NCBI GenBank assembly: GCA_016271365.2
Contig: CM057456.1
Location: 606,737,501 to 606,801,500, forward strand
DNA: 64,000 nucleotides
Direction of reading: 5' to 3'
DNA from: Neoceratodus forsteri
Taxonomy: Eukaryota; Chordata; Ceratodontiformes; Ceratodontidae
A program made the position numbers and the translations under genes. The stretch's first letter is position 1; the number at the start of each line of letters is the position of its first letter. Below the pieces are notes generated by a model. It did no database searches and had not been told where the DNA came from. It saw only the letters and a program-made list of their open reading frames with translations. This document shows positions 24,261 through 34,990 of this stretch, one piece after another.

Positions 24261-24829
24261 AATCTGGAGTGAAAATACCAACAAACTCTCGGGGCGTTAA
24301 GGTTTCCAACCATACACCCACCCTGTAGAGACTGACAGACATTGGGGAGGGTAACTTTGGTTCATCGGCTATAATGCTCATGTCATTCTACCCCCAACAC
24401 CCACCCTACAGCCACTGACAGGCATCAAGGTATGCCTTGGGGTCTGTCACCCTAACATTCACCCCATTCTCCTATATTGCACCCATCTCAACTTATTTCC
24501 TTATGGAAAGGGGTGAGCATAAGGGCCAAAGATCACAAAGCACACCGTGACACCTGTTGGTGTCTTCAGGGTGGGGTGAGGTGGAATGGTGTAAGCGTTA
24601 TGGCCAATGACCCCAAGCAACACTCCCAATGCCTTTCTGTCTCTGCGGGGAAGGGGGTGGCGTTAGTTCAGTACTTCACTGCCATTCCTATTATGCATCA
24701 CTCTAACTCCTGCACTACCAATGCCAGCAAGCCAACATTCAGTGTTGACAAATGCGTGTTCTGGTCTTCCTCTGCACTGTCTCACCCATCTGTCATTTTG
24801 ATCCTCCCTATCCTACCCCTTACTTGTCT

Positions 24830-25545
24830 CTTCTCGATGACGTAGTGGAAAAAATCTTATCCCATGCACTTACATCCCTTCCTATTCATTCCTCTGCCTA
24901 CTCTTTAATCCTCCTGACTGCTCTTCCTGCTTTTTTCTGCCTGACTAGGTACATAACCCTGTCATCTTCTTCTGAGTTTCCTTGTACCTCTTGAATGCTA
25001 TCCTTTTTTTATTACTGTCACTTCCTCCTTCCTGAAGAACCATAATGGCCTCTTCTTCCTCCTCCTGCCTTTACTCATTTCTTTTATGCAGAGGCTAACT
25101 GCCCTGAAGATGCCCTCCTATATTCCATTCCAGTGTACCTCCACCTCTCCCTGGCTATCCTTGCAATTGAGTTATTTCCTGATGCAGTTAAAGATTTCCC
25201 TGAAAGCCACCATCCTGAAATCCAGGACCCTTGTCCTTGCATGACACTTTTCTGTACCTCTTCCTACACTGAACCACAATGATCACTGGTTCCCAGGGGA
25301 CTAAAGATTGTGATGTTTGCAATGTTGTTCATGTTGTTGAGTACCAGACACAACAGTGTCCTGCCTCCTGCATATTCCTTTATGAGCTGCCTAAGGAACA
25401 CTCCCTGTAGGGCATTCAGGACAGCCTTGCTCCTTGCCAGTGCTGCAACTAGTGGGTTCCACTCCACATTCAGTAGATTGAAATCTACCTCTCTGATCTG
25501 TTCCACTCATGTGATGGAACATGAACACAATGGAACGCTTAGGTG
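24830..25545 (-). pseudogene. CR1-type LINE endonuclease and linker fragment
   Basis: On the minus strand from 25506, REVDFNLLNVEWNPLVAALA is the GDFN block with G lost. LNALQGVFLRQLIKEY and LGTSDHCGSV (SDH block) follow, matching the order and spacing of the CR1 element at 34652-34920. The linker with RKAGRAVRRIKE-like sequence is readable at about 24900-25000 with stops. No RT follows. The fragment separates copy A from copy B of the palindrome-array family. Confidence 0.75.
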
Positions 25546-25954
25546 ATACTTCCTATTAAGACTCCCTGAATCCCCTGATTGGCTCTAGGAGATCATGTGA
25601 CTGCCATGAACCCCTCCCATTTGCTGTTGTCAAGATGGCCGCCAGTGCACATGACCTCGCCGTGTTAGACTTCATCTAGCTGCTCTTTACTCATTTGGTC
25701 AGAGGAAACCTAACATCTGTCATGAAGGTAATTTTAAAAGGATTTACTTATGCCTGATATTATTTATTCATAATTGCCTACTGTTCTATTCTGCAATAGA
25801 TTTTTTTGTCAACAAACCTATTATTTTCCCTGTGTAACTAAATTATTGAGGATTTTAGATGGGCAATCATTTGCAAGCTTCCCACGCTATTTTTTCATAA
25901 TGTCTTTGCATAAAAACCTTCCCCATTTCCCAAGGCTACAAGTGTCAAACTGAA
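25546..25954. other. No recognisable feature
   Basis: Mostly AT-rich sequence between a CR1 fragment and copy B. The part next to the CR1 fragment may belong to it. Nothing else was recognised. Confidence 0.4.
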
Positions 25955-26439
25955 CAACTATGAGAAACAAGCATTTGTCAATGCCGAATGTTTGCTTACT
26001 GGCATTGACATTGGTAGTGTAGGAGTTAGAGAGCTGCATAATAGGAATGGCAGTGAAGTATTGAACTGCAGCCAACCCCACCACCACCCTGCAGAGAGTG
26101 ACAGGCATTGGGGTGTGCCTTTGGATCGTCAGGCATAATGGCCATGCCATTTCACCACACCCTACCCTGCAGACACTGACAAGTGTCACAGTGTGCCTTG
26201 AGGTCTTTGGTCCTTATGCTCACCCTATTCCATCAGGAAATACAGTGAGATGGGTGCAGTATAGGAGAATGCGGTGGGCTTTGGGGCCAAAGAGTCCAAG
26301 GCACACCGCGATGCTACTCACTGGCTGCAGGGTGTGGATGGGGGTGGAATGGTATAAGTATTACAGTCGACAATCCCAAGTCACACCCCGATGCCTGTCA
26401 GTCTCTACAGGGTGGGGCGTTATCGTCAGAAACCCTAGC

Positions 26440-27565
26440 ACCTCAGGCGTTTGTTGGTATTTTCACTCCAAATTTTCAACACGGGTTTTTTTGTGAACCC
26501 CACCTCATGAACAGTGGCAATATCAGTTTGTTAGATTAAGCTGATTTTGCACAACGACTACGCCATTTGGCACCACAAGTCCAAAAACACATTTTGAACA
26601 GGATGTGAAAAATGACAGCTGTACTGTTCATGGAGAGGTGTAAAAAATGGCAATGTTGAAAATCTGCAGTGAAAATATAAAACAAAACTGATGAAGTCAC
26701 GCGCGTGTGTAGAAACTGCACAATGCACACCCGTAATGTAATTAGTTTGGGGATTTTTTACAGCAGATTGTCAACACAGGCATTTTGGGACCTCTGCTCA
26801 TGAACAGTGTCACTGTGATTTTCTTTATCTGTCCCGACCAGTGATTTCCCACAGCAACCACGCATTTCTGCACTGGAAGTGCGAAAACACATTTTGGCCA
26901 TGGTTTGAAAAATGATAGCTGTACTGTTCATAAGGAAGTGTGGAAAAATGCCACTGGTGAAAATCTGGACTGAAAATATTACAAATTCATGAACATACGA
27001 GGGTGCGTGGAAACTGCGCAATGCTCGCACGTAACTGAGTCATTTTATGGACTTTTGTAACCAAATTTATAACATAGCCATTTTAAGACCTCTGCTCATG
27101 AACGGTGTCACTGTGATTTTTCTTAATCTGTCCTGAACATTGATTTCACACACCGACTGCGCCATTGTGCGCTACATGCACAGAAACACATTTTCTGCCA
27201 GATGTGAAAAATTACAGCTGTACTGGTCATAAGGAGGTGTGATAAAATGGAAATGTTGAAAATCTGGAGTGAAAACATTAAAAATTTGCGAACTTACGAG
27301 CATGCATAGGAACTGCGCAATGCACGCTCGTTAAACCGTAATTTTTGGGAATTTTTTCACCAAATTTTCAACATAGGGTTTTTGGGGGCCTACCTCATAA
27401 ACTGTGCACTGTCATTTCATAAAATTGGTCTGGAAAGATGGTTCCATGCAGTGACCGTGAAATCACCTTTCCGGGGACCAAATAACAAAATGACAGTGCC
27501 AGAATTCATGAGGTGGGGTCCCAAGAACCCCATGTTGAAAATTTGGTGAAAAAATTCCCAAAAAT
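26440..27565. repeat. Array of ~297-bp quasi-palindromic monomers (copy B)
   Basis: CTCATGAAC words at about 26506, 26799 and 27096, with CTCATAAAC at about 27391, give steps of 293-297 bp, so four monomers. The last is the clearest hairpin. Left arm TTTTTTCACCAAATTTTCAA (27354 on) pairs with right arm TTGAAAATTTGGTGAAAAAA (27534-27553). The pairing continues through CTGTCATTT/AAATGACAG towards a loop of about 45 nt. Confidence 0.85.
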
Positions 27566-27703
27566 GCTTGAGATATGCATCAAAGTTGAAAAAAAATGAT
27601 TTATTCTATTATACAGCTTACCGGCGTTTCCTCAGTTTGTGGTCGGCTTTGAAGAGTGCAGAGGTGTTCTCGGTCCACCGGAGATCATCGTGCGGATTCG
27701 GAA

Positions 27704-27806
27704 GTAAGTATGGAATGAAGTGAAGTTGTGGGAGGCAGGGTGTGTCAGAGGGTGGAATGGGTGGGTGGAGGGTCAAGACAGTCACGAGGATCGTTTTTTC
27801 TTACAG
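27704..27806 (+). other. Splice-like mini-intron in copy B
   Basis: Donor-like GGAA|GTAAGTATGG (GT at 27704-27705) and acceptor-like TCGTTTTTTCTTACAG|GG (AG at 27805-27806) enclose 103 nt. The upstream stretch TTTGAAGAGTGCAGAGGTG is shared with copies A and C. Confidence 0.5.
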
Positions 27807-28395
27807 GGCATTTTTTAAAAGACGTCATGGGACTTTTGCCACACTGGGTTGGGCTCCCAGTGTGGCAGCTGGAAGGCTGTTTGGAGGGGCAGTAGAGCCA
27901 ACGGGGGATTGAGCACCCCTGCTGGCCATACGGACTGTTGCCACACTGGGGTGGGCCCCCAGTGTGGCACCTGGAACTCTGTTGGGGGGTAGCACAGTGG
28001 AACCAACGGGGGATTGGACATCCAGTCAGCCATACAGTGTGTGGTGGGGAGCGCATGAGCATGCTGAGGTGGGCTCCAAGTGTGCTACTTGTTGCGGGGG
28101 GAGGGAGCTGTATATGACAGCTGTTTCAGTGCAGTTCTGACGTGTAGGCACTTTGAGTTTGCAAATTGCCTACACGTTACCGCCACCGATTGCAGCAGTT
28201 TTTTGCTTTCAACTGTACACCACTGCATCTGAATGGCTGTCATAGACAGCTCCTACATTTATTGGCACGGTGCAACCGCACCTGCAAAAAGCAGTAGGGC
28301 ATTGGAAGTGGGGGAGGCACACCTACGAATTCTCGCATGGTGGCACTATGTTTCTTGCACATGTGTGCAAGCAAACATAAAAATGAAGCAAAAAT

Positions 28396-29759
28396 CACTG
28401 AACAAGCTTCTAGTTCCTACAGCAACTGCAAGCAGCTTGCTATGTAAATCCAGGCATTCCCAGTAGTACTTACGTGCTTTGAAAAATTATCTTAAAGTGG
28501 AGATCTTTCATAACGGTAGAATCCACACCACACCATTATAGGGCATGAGAAGCCAGCACATCCATGGCAGAAAATCAGAGATACTGTACATTTATCAAAA
28601 TTCCATTGATTCAGTTTCCAGCACACATTATAATAAACTGAGTGACTAAACAAGCAGCAAATAAGTAACATATAAAACCTCAGGAACTTCAGAGAGGACA
28701 CCCCAACATTTTGCACTCAGTTCCCTTCAACAGAGGGGCCCCTTGCTGATGCGCATAGAGTGAAATGTTGGGGCACATTGTCTGAGGGTTCTGAGGTTGT
28801 ATTGGTCATTTATTTGATGCTTGTTCTTTAACTCCATCAGATATAGCATGGGCTGAAAAACAAATGAAAGGAATTTAGCTGTATCCCTGATTTATTGTGG
28901 TGGATGTACTGACTCTTTGTGTGCTGAAATACCTTGGTGTACACTGACATTGATTTTGCCGCAGCAACAGTACAGTACAGTGTAGCCACATTGTTTGTGG
29001 GGTTTGAGACAATGGTAGAGCCCCATACTGTTAAGCTAAACTAAAATATACTGAGTGTACATTATAGTGGCACGGTAGTGCCACTATAGTTAGGGTTGAG
29101 TACCCCATTTAAGGTTAAAGTGTGAAATTTTGCACCTTAATAACTTTGCCATTGTATGACAGATTTGCCTGAAATTTGGCAGGCATGGAGCAGTAACATA
29201 TACCTTGGGATTTGCTAAGTTTCATGCTAATTGGATAAACAGTTGCAGAGTTATTAAGCAACATTCCATAGTGCATTTATGCTTTTTTGTGCATTCTTTG
29301 TTTATGCCTACAGGTAGTACAGTTTGCACAACCAGTCCAAAGACTTCAGGGAACATGCAGCCAGAGTCCCCGATGTGCCTTTTGAAATTTCGTGAAACAA
29401 TGTTGAACGGTTCAAAAGTTATTCAAAAAACAAGTTTCCCATTATAGTCAATGGGAATAGTCAACAGAAAGTTCGACAGTGTCGCAAATGTAGTTTTTAG
29501 TGTCACAAATGACCCCAGTAGTGTCAAAAATCCACCATTTTGTTTTTAGTTACTGATCACAGAAATGCTTGGCATTTAAAATTGGGACCCTCTAGGGACA
29601 CAATTCTTTCTATGTTTACCTAGTTGTACCCTGAGGATGCTAGGCATGTCTTTATTTTGGGGTTAAACACCCCAGAAATATGTTTTTGAAATTTTTGGGA
29701 AAAGTAGTGTCCAAAAGTAGTGTCGAACCTGCAAGACTTTCGTGATTTTTTTTTGCAAA
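28396..29759. other. No gene; one short perfect hairpin
   Basis: No coding signal was recognised. A perfect 11-bp inverted pair, TATAGTGGCAC at 29063-29073 and GTGCCACTATA at 29078-29088, is separated by GGTA. A similar GGCAC-AGTA-GTGCC core recurs at 45872-45886. The sequence after both is AT-rich, with no motif recognised. Confidence 0.5.
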
Positions 29760-29764
29760 AGTGT

Positions 29765-30430
29765 CTTAAGCGTTTCCACTTGCGTTCCGTGCAGCCACCG
29801 TTATGCGTTATCCTTTCTTTTCGGTTTGCGCTTGCGTTTGCATTACTGTTATCATTTGTGTTTCCACTACTGCTTGTGTTTGCATTTCGATTTGCATCAC
29901 CATATGCATTTCCATTTGTGTTTGCGGCCACCTTTCTGTTTGCATTTGTGTTTGTCTTTCGTTTGGCGTCATCGTTGCTGTTACCGTTACCATTTGCATT
30001 CCCAATTGCGTTACCATGACCGTTCTCATTATGGTTTGCATTTCCATATGTGCTTGCATTTATGTTTCTCTTTCCTTTGGCATTATTGTTGCTGTTACCA
30101 TTACCATTTGCGTTTCCAATTTTGTTAGCATGACTGTGCGCGTTACGGTTTGTGTTTCGTACGTGCTTGCGTTTGCTTTTCTGTTTCCTTTGGCATTATT
30201 GTTGCTGCTACCATTACCATTTGTGTTCCAATTACGGTACCGTGACCATACGCAATACCAGTTGCATTTCCGTATGCACTTGCATTTGCATCTTCATTTC
30301 TGTTACTCTTTGATTTGGCGTCACTTTGCGCTTGCATTTCTATTACCATTTGCGTTACCATTTATGTTTGCGTCACCATGTGCATTACCATTTTTGCTTG
30401 CGTTTGCATTGCACTTACCATTACTATGTG
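29765..30430 (+). repeat. Degenerate TTTGC-rich minisatellite with higher-order repeat
   Basis: Built from hexamer-like words (TTTGCG, TTTGCA, TTACCA, TTTCCA). A longer unit of about 115-125 bp is superimposed: CTTTGGCATTATTGTTGCTG recurs near 30074 and 30189, and GTTTGGCGTCATCGTTGCTG-type words start earlier and later units. Because the units rarely contain stop codons, several frames stay open on both strands, including a 210-aa plus-strand frame. That is a by-product of the repeat and not evidence of a gene. Confidence 0.85.
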
Positions 30431-30435
30431 ACTAA

Positions 30436-30890
30436 AAATCACGTGGTGGGAGGGCGGGGGCCGAATGACCCACACTCTCACCACCACATTTCATTCACTA
30501 TTTATAGTCTTCATTCTCAAAAAGAAGGGAAACTCATGGCAAAAAAATTAGTTTAATGCATAATTTAGGGTTGTTTCACTGCGACAAAAGTGAGGAAATT
30601 CAATGTTGATTGGAAACCCCTTGCACCTTCCCCACTACCCCCAAACCTTCGGGGTCTGCGTTGGGGTCGTCGGTCCTAACTCTCACCCCATTCTCCTATA
30701 CTTCACCACCTTGGCTTGCTTACACATGGGATGGGGTGAGAGTTAAGACTGATGACCCCAACGCACACCCTGATGCTGGTTGGGGGGGCTGGGTGAAGGG
30801 TGCAACGGGGCGTTTTCAACCCTAACATTGAATTTCCTCACTTTAGTCACCGTGGAACAACCCCAACTGATGCATTAAATAGAGTTTTTT
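30436..30890. other. No gene; local inverted words
   Basis: TCACCCCATTCTCC (30682) and its near-reverse complement GGATGGGGTGAGAGTTA (30729) make a loose inverted pair. CCCCAACGCA / TGCGTTGGGG words also pair (30656 and 30757). Outer AATTCAATGTTGATTGG (30598) faces AACATTGAATTTCC (30825). No coding signal is visible. Confidence 0.5.
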
Positions 30891-30894
30891 GCCA

Positions 30895-31005
30895 TATATA
30901 TATATAGATAGATATATATATAGATAGATATATATAGTGTACACAGTATATACAGCTAGTATACAGTATGCCTATACATACAGTATATACCATACACATA
31001 TATAT
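30895..31005. repeat. TA/TAGA microsatellite
   Basis: Runs of TATATATA alternating with TAGATAGA, then less regular ACAGTATA words, to about 31009. A low-complexity tract. Confidence 0.9.
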
Positions 31006-31131
31006 ATATTTAAGTAATAAGCCACAAGAGGGCATGTATTAAAGGATTTTAATGCACACTGGGGGTGTGTGCTAAAGAATGAGGCCACAGTCTGAGTGTC
31101 CTTACGACTGTGGGAAGTGCATTAAATAGAG

Positions 31132-31225
31132 AATAATGCCTGTGCAGTTGTGTGTTATGAGGATTTTTCACACACTGAGGATGTGTGAAAAATCGTCATA
31201 GAACAAACTTTGGACAGGCATTATT
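31132..31225. repeat. Nested two-stem inverted repeat
   Basis: Outer arms AATAATGCCTGT (31132-31143) and ACAGGCATTATT (31214-31225) are perfect. Inner arms TATGAGGATTTTTCACAC (31156-31173) and GTGTGAAAAATCGTCATA (31183-31200) match at 17 of 18 positions. The whole folds as one long hairpin with an internal bulge. It could be a small MITE-like element; no target duplication was seen. Confidence 0.85.
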
Positions 31226-31301
31226 TTTTATAATAACTGGTGCAAGGCTTCAGAGAGAAAAAGTGTAAGCTGTATTTGCTAGCTGTAAGAGGTGTTTGTT
31301 A

Positions 31302-31901
31302 GCTGTGTCAGCAGCGAGGGAGCAGGTTGCAGTCAGCGACCAGAGAAAGGAGAGCAGAGAGCTGCAAGGACTTGTGGCTGCAGTCGGCAGCTGGGTCACA
31401 GTCAGTGACCAGAGGAAGGAGAGCTCAGCTGTTTGGAGCTGAACTAGCAAGGGGCGCAGGTCGCAGTTTGGCAACTGAAGCAAGGACTGCCAGCCAACCG
31501 CAGACCGTGGTGTAGGATCGGGCCAATCAGGGAGAAAGGCACCAAGGCAGTAGGCTTTAGAAAAGCCAGCCAGACTGCAGAGCTGAGAGCTATGTTTGTT
31601 AGCTGTGTCGGCAGTGGGGGAGTGGGTCGCAGTCATCAACCAGAGAAAGGAGAGCAGAGAGCTGCACAGAGTTGTGGCTGCAGTCAGCAGCGGGATCACA
31701 GTCGGTGACCAGAGGAAGGAAAACTGAGCTGGTTGGAGCTGAACTAGCAAGGGGTGCAGGTCGTAGTTCAGCGACTGAAGCAAGGACAGCCGGCCAACCA
31801 CAGTCCATGGTGTAGGATCGGGCCAATCAGGGAGAGAGGTGCCAAGGCAGTCAGGCTTTAAAAAGCCAGCCAGACCACAGAGCTGAGAGCTGTGTTTATT
31901 T
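31302..31901 (+). repeat. Two tandem copies of a 300-bp unit
   Basis: GTGTAGGATCGGGCCAATCA occurs at 31510 and again at 31810, a 300-bp step. The surrounding words (AGAGAAAGGAGAGCAGAGAG, GAGCTGAACTAGCAAGGGG) repeat at the same spacing. The pair lies upstream of a CR1-type LINE in the same orientation, so it could be promoter-type monomers of that LINE's 5' UTR; that is inference. The 183-aa minus-strand frame across both copies is an artefact of the duplication. Confidence 0.85.
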
Positions 31902-32486
31902 CTGTCCTCCCTCCCTGACCCCTATTAAATACAGAAGGGAGGAGGAGGAGCTATATATGAAGTGGAGGAGCTAACAGGTCACAGGTCTACAGGTGGAGGA
32001 GCTAACAGGTCACAGATCTACAGGTCACTTGATCTTAGACTAGTGATGCTGAAGGTGCTGGGGACTTGGACTTGAACTGGGTGACTATGGTTGTTAATTC
32101 TTGATGCCTATGGTTTGCACATGCTTTATTATTTCTAAAATGTCTTGACTGTGGGTTAGGGCTGAGGAGGGGGTGAGGTTCAGGGGCACAAAAATACATA
32201 AGGTGTGATTTTAGGACTGTATCTGAGTATCATGGAAGAAATGGTAGGGCAGCACAGAGGGAGGGGTGACCAAGGAAGTTCAGGCAGGGTGGTGGAGTGC
32301 AGTGGCTGTGGAATGGCTATGATCCTAAATTGGGCTTGGAGGATGGGGTTGTATGATGTGTAGGCAGCTCACTCAGCTGAGGGAGGAGGTGGCAAGGCTA
32401 AGGTGGGGGTTAAATGGGGGGGACCTTGGAAAAGGGTGTAGAGAGACAGGGACAGTATAAGCCAAGGAAGGTTTTTGAAGGACTGA

Positions 32487-34060
32487 GTGGATTCACTGAA
32501 GGATCAGATACACTATTCCAGAAGTCAAGGGCTTGGGAGCGAGAGGATGGAAGGGGATAGACCGAAGGTGGTAACAGACAGCAGCAAGTCCAGAGTTGGG
32601 ACAGGGACACCTGAGACAGGAGGAAAGGGGTCAATGGGAACTGACAGCAGGAGGTCTAGAGGCACAAAAATGATGCCTGTAGCTAGAGAAAAGGGGTCAG
32701 TCGGGGATAGGGAGGAGTGGAAGACAGTAGGCTCAGGAAAAGGCAAACAGATGCCCAGAATGAAGGATGATGTAGGCCTAAGTGAAATGGGCCAGAGGGT
32801 AGAAGTAACAAATAGTTTTGCCCCTAGGTATCCTAGTCGATGACATTTTGGAGGAAGGGGTCGGACAGGGGCCATCAGAGAAGGGGGAGCAGAGTGGCTG
32901 GAGGACGTGGGGGGAAAGATATCAGGTGCAGTGGAAGGGAAGGAGGAGGGGACAGGCACATTGCATGCAGGGGAAGGGATGGAGGAGGGGATGGGCACAT
33001 TAGGGACACACCAGAGGGTGGCACTAGGGGAACTGTGGCATAAGAAAAGGGGCAGGAAGGAAGCACTGGAAGAGCAGGAGTTGAGATCCTGGGAGGCTGA
33101 AAATGAAAGGGAGGGAACCCTGCAGGGCAGAAGCTGCAGTAGGAGGCTGGGGCATGCACCGGCAGGGTGCAGGAGAGGGGAAATATGTAGACAGGGCAGG
33201 TGGTGAGGAGGAAGACTTCCCCAAGTGGGGTACGATTCTCAAAACCTTCTGCAAAGATGAGCAGGACATGAACAGTTGGAAGAGGATCAAGCACAGTTGG
33301 CACAATCTCACACAGTGATGCAGATGGGGAAGGCCAGGAACAGACAGAGAGGGGTCAGATGAAGTTGGCTCATACGCAAGCAGTGATGCAGGAGGGGTTT
33401 GCAGAGATGAAGGAAGCCAGGTGGAAGTACAAGGGATGAAGAGGTACAGAAGGGAGGAGTCTGAGGAAAGGCTAAAGGGAGAGGGTGAAGTGGGACAGAT
33501 GCTGGGTGTGGGTAAAAATCAGGATAGGTTAGGTGATGGGGAACAAAAGATGAGCAGGGGCAGAAACCAAGTCAGGATGGAACATGAAGAGGAGTCCAAA
33601 GGGAGCCAAACCCTTCGACACAAAGCTACAGGCCAAAAGGACACCCAAGAAACAGAGGGCAGTAGGGTGGCACTCTTGGGGGACTCAATAATTAAGGGGC
33701 TAAAATGAGGAAGGAAAGGAGCAAAGAACAATGCAGTATGGGTAAAGTGCATGCCAGGGATGACGGCGTTGGAGATGAGGCATCATATTCCGTCCTGGGG
33801 TAAGCAGTAGGATGAAAGGACACATCTGGTGTGTCACCTGGGCACCAATGACTTGAAAGGGAAACAGTCTGATGGAGGTACAGGCAAGGTTCAAGGAACT
33901 CACTAGGTTTTGTAGGAGCAACACTGTTTTTCCTTCCATTTCCTTTTCTGAGGTGTTGCCAGTACCAAGAGCGAGCACACCCAGAAAGGAGAAGGTAAAG
34001 GCATTCAACAAATGGCTATAAGGTTGGTGCAGTCGGATGGGGTTTGGCTGGATAGGTGAC
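32487..34060 (+). pseudogene. CR1 ORF1 with degraded SGNH-esterase domain
   Basis: The first half (32487-33420) is low-complexity G/R/E-rich sequence in shifting frames. From 33421 one frame leads into RVALLGDSIIKGL, block I of an SGNH hydrolase (serine codon at 33685-33687). LVCHLGTNDLKGK, block III, is at about 33826-33864. QSDGVWLDR at about 34030-34056 corresponds to block V (DxxH) with the catalytic His replaced by Trp (34045-34047). The three blocks share one frame despite stops at 33706 and 33808 and further ones. Some CR1 ORF1 proteins are known to carry an esterase domain. This copy lacks the catalytic dyad and is interrupted. Confidence 0.75.
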
Positions 34061-34289
34061 TGGGGCTCTAAATGGGAGGAGGAGAGGCTGCACCAGAACT
34101 CTTCAGGGGCAGCTGCACTAAAGAGTAAACTGGGGCACGTCATGACAAGGAAGTTCAATTTAGACTAAATAAGGGGGGGCTAAGGACAGGGCCATCCTTA
34201 CATGAGGCAGAGCAGGCAGGCTAACAGCCTCCCCCCTAGTCACAATACTCATCAAGGGAACAGTTAGCAGCAGGGAAGGACAGGATGGG

Positions 34290-34990
34290 GCTACATGTTG
34301 GAGGGCTTTGGTTGCAAATGCCAGGAACCTGGGGAACAAAATGGGAGAACTGGAGGCCACCATGATGGAGGAGAACCTAGACATTGTAGCAGTGAGTGAG
34401 ACTTGGTGGAACAAGCACCACGCCTGGGAGACAGTGATCCCAGGGTATCATTTGTTTAGGAAGGATCAGGAGGGGAAGTGGGAGGGGTGGCATTATATAA
34501 CAGGGAAGGGATTGGGGCCATGGAAGGGCAGGATGAAGAGGGGGGGAACAGAGATAATGTGGGTCACCCTAGACAGGGGACAGGGGGAAAACCTGTGCAT
34601 TGGGGTAGTCTATAGGCCTCCTACGCAGGGGGGGAAGGGAATAGACACATTGTGAAATCCATAGTGAGGATGGCATGGAAAGAGGAAATTGTGCTAGCTG
34701 GGGACTCAGACCTTCTGGACATCAACTGGGAGGCCCAGACAGCAATCTCCGCAAGGAGCAGGGGCATCTTAGTGGCTCTTCAGGGTATATTCCTGCAGCA
34801 AAGGGTCAGTGAGCCCACTAGGAGTGTAAACCCATTGGATGTGGTCCTCACAAATGGGGACAGTGTGGAGGAGGTGGGGGAAGAGCTTGGCACCAGTGAC
34901 CACAGGGCTGTCAGGTTCAAGGTGAGAAGGGGCAGGGTGAGGGTTAGGATGAGAACCAAGGTTGCTCCTGTAAAAAAGCTTTCAGCTTAG
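34290..34990 (+). pseudogene. CR1 endonuclease, broken
   Basis: VANARNLGNKMGELEATM at 34308 is the NARxLxNK opening of CR1 endonucleases, followed by IVAVSETWWN with the catalytic E. ENLCIGVVYRPPTQGGKGID is at about 34590. After a frame shift near 34650, LAGDSDLLDINWEAQ (GDFN block, F replaced by S) and LGTSDHRAVRF (SDH block) end the domain. Confidence 0.85.

Larger units (their letters stand above)
21265..24775 (-). mobile_element. Palindrome-array repeat family, copy A (split by a LINE)
   Basis: Unrecognised repeat family seen three times in this window. Copy A starts near TTTTTATGTTGGCTTGCACG (21270), is interrupted at about 21415-22820 by a LINE fragment, and continues through a CACACTGGG/CCCAGTGTG hairpin (23150), a splice-like mini-intron (23247-23336) and an array of ~297-bp quasi-palindromic monomers (about 23460-24260). 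It ends in a conserved block with TTCACTGCCATTCCTATT and ATTCAGTGTTGACAAATGC. Orientation is set by the splice-like sites. No protein was recognised, so it is probably non-autonomous. Confidence 0.75.
25955..28395 (+). mobile_element. Palindrome-array repeat family, copy B (uninterrupted, inverted to A)
   Basis: The same modules as copies A and C, in reverse order. They are the block with AATAGGAATGGCAGTGAAGT (26040), a region with CACTGACAAGTGTCACAGTG-like words, the ~297-bp monomer array (26440-27560), a mini-intron (27704-27806), CACACTGGG/CCCAGTGTGG hairpins (27842-27969) and the end with CTTGCACATGTGTGCAAG (28354-28371) and AAACATAAAAAT. It is about 2.4 kb and is not cut by a LINE, so it is the best reference copy here. 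No coding sequence was recognised. The long minus-strand frames at 27745-28062 are products of the hairpins. Confidence 0.8.

Noticed and set aside
23809..24381. Minus-strand frames with a recurring HEQWH phrase
   Set aside because: The phrase is the translation of the monomer core CTCATGAACAGTGGCAC, so it repeats with the array and is not a conserved protein.
27745..28062. Minus-strand 105-aa Pro/Cys frame
   Set aside because: It is produced by the CACACTGGG/CCCAGTGTGG hairpins of the repeat family and does not persist in the other copies.
29803..30435. 210-aa plus-strand frame rich in Cys, Ile and Phe
   Set aside because: It lies wholly inside the minisatellite. Other frames are also open there, so the length reflects absence of stop codons in the repeat word.
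30895..31035. Minus-strand 62-aa Ile/Tyr frame
   Set aside because: Translation of a TA/TAGA microsatellite.
31250..31801. 183-aa minus-strand frame
   Set aside because: It spans two copies of a 300-bp tandem unit, and its two halves repeat each other. No domain.
32525..33311. Long minus-strand Pro/Ser-rich frames
   Set aside because: Antisense to the purine-rich CR1 ORF1. Pyrimidine-rich antisense lacks stops and gives spurious frames.
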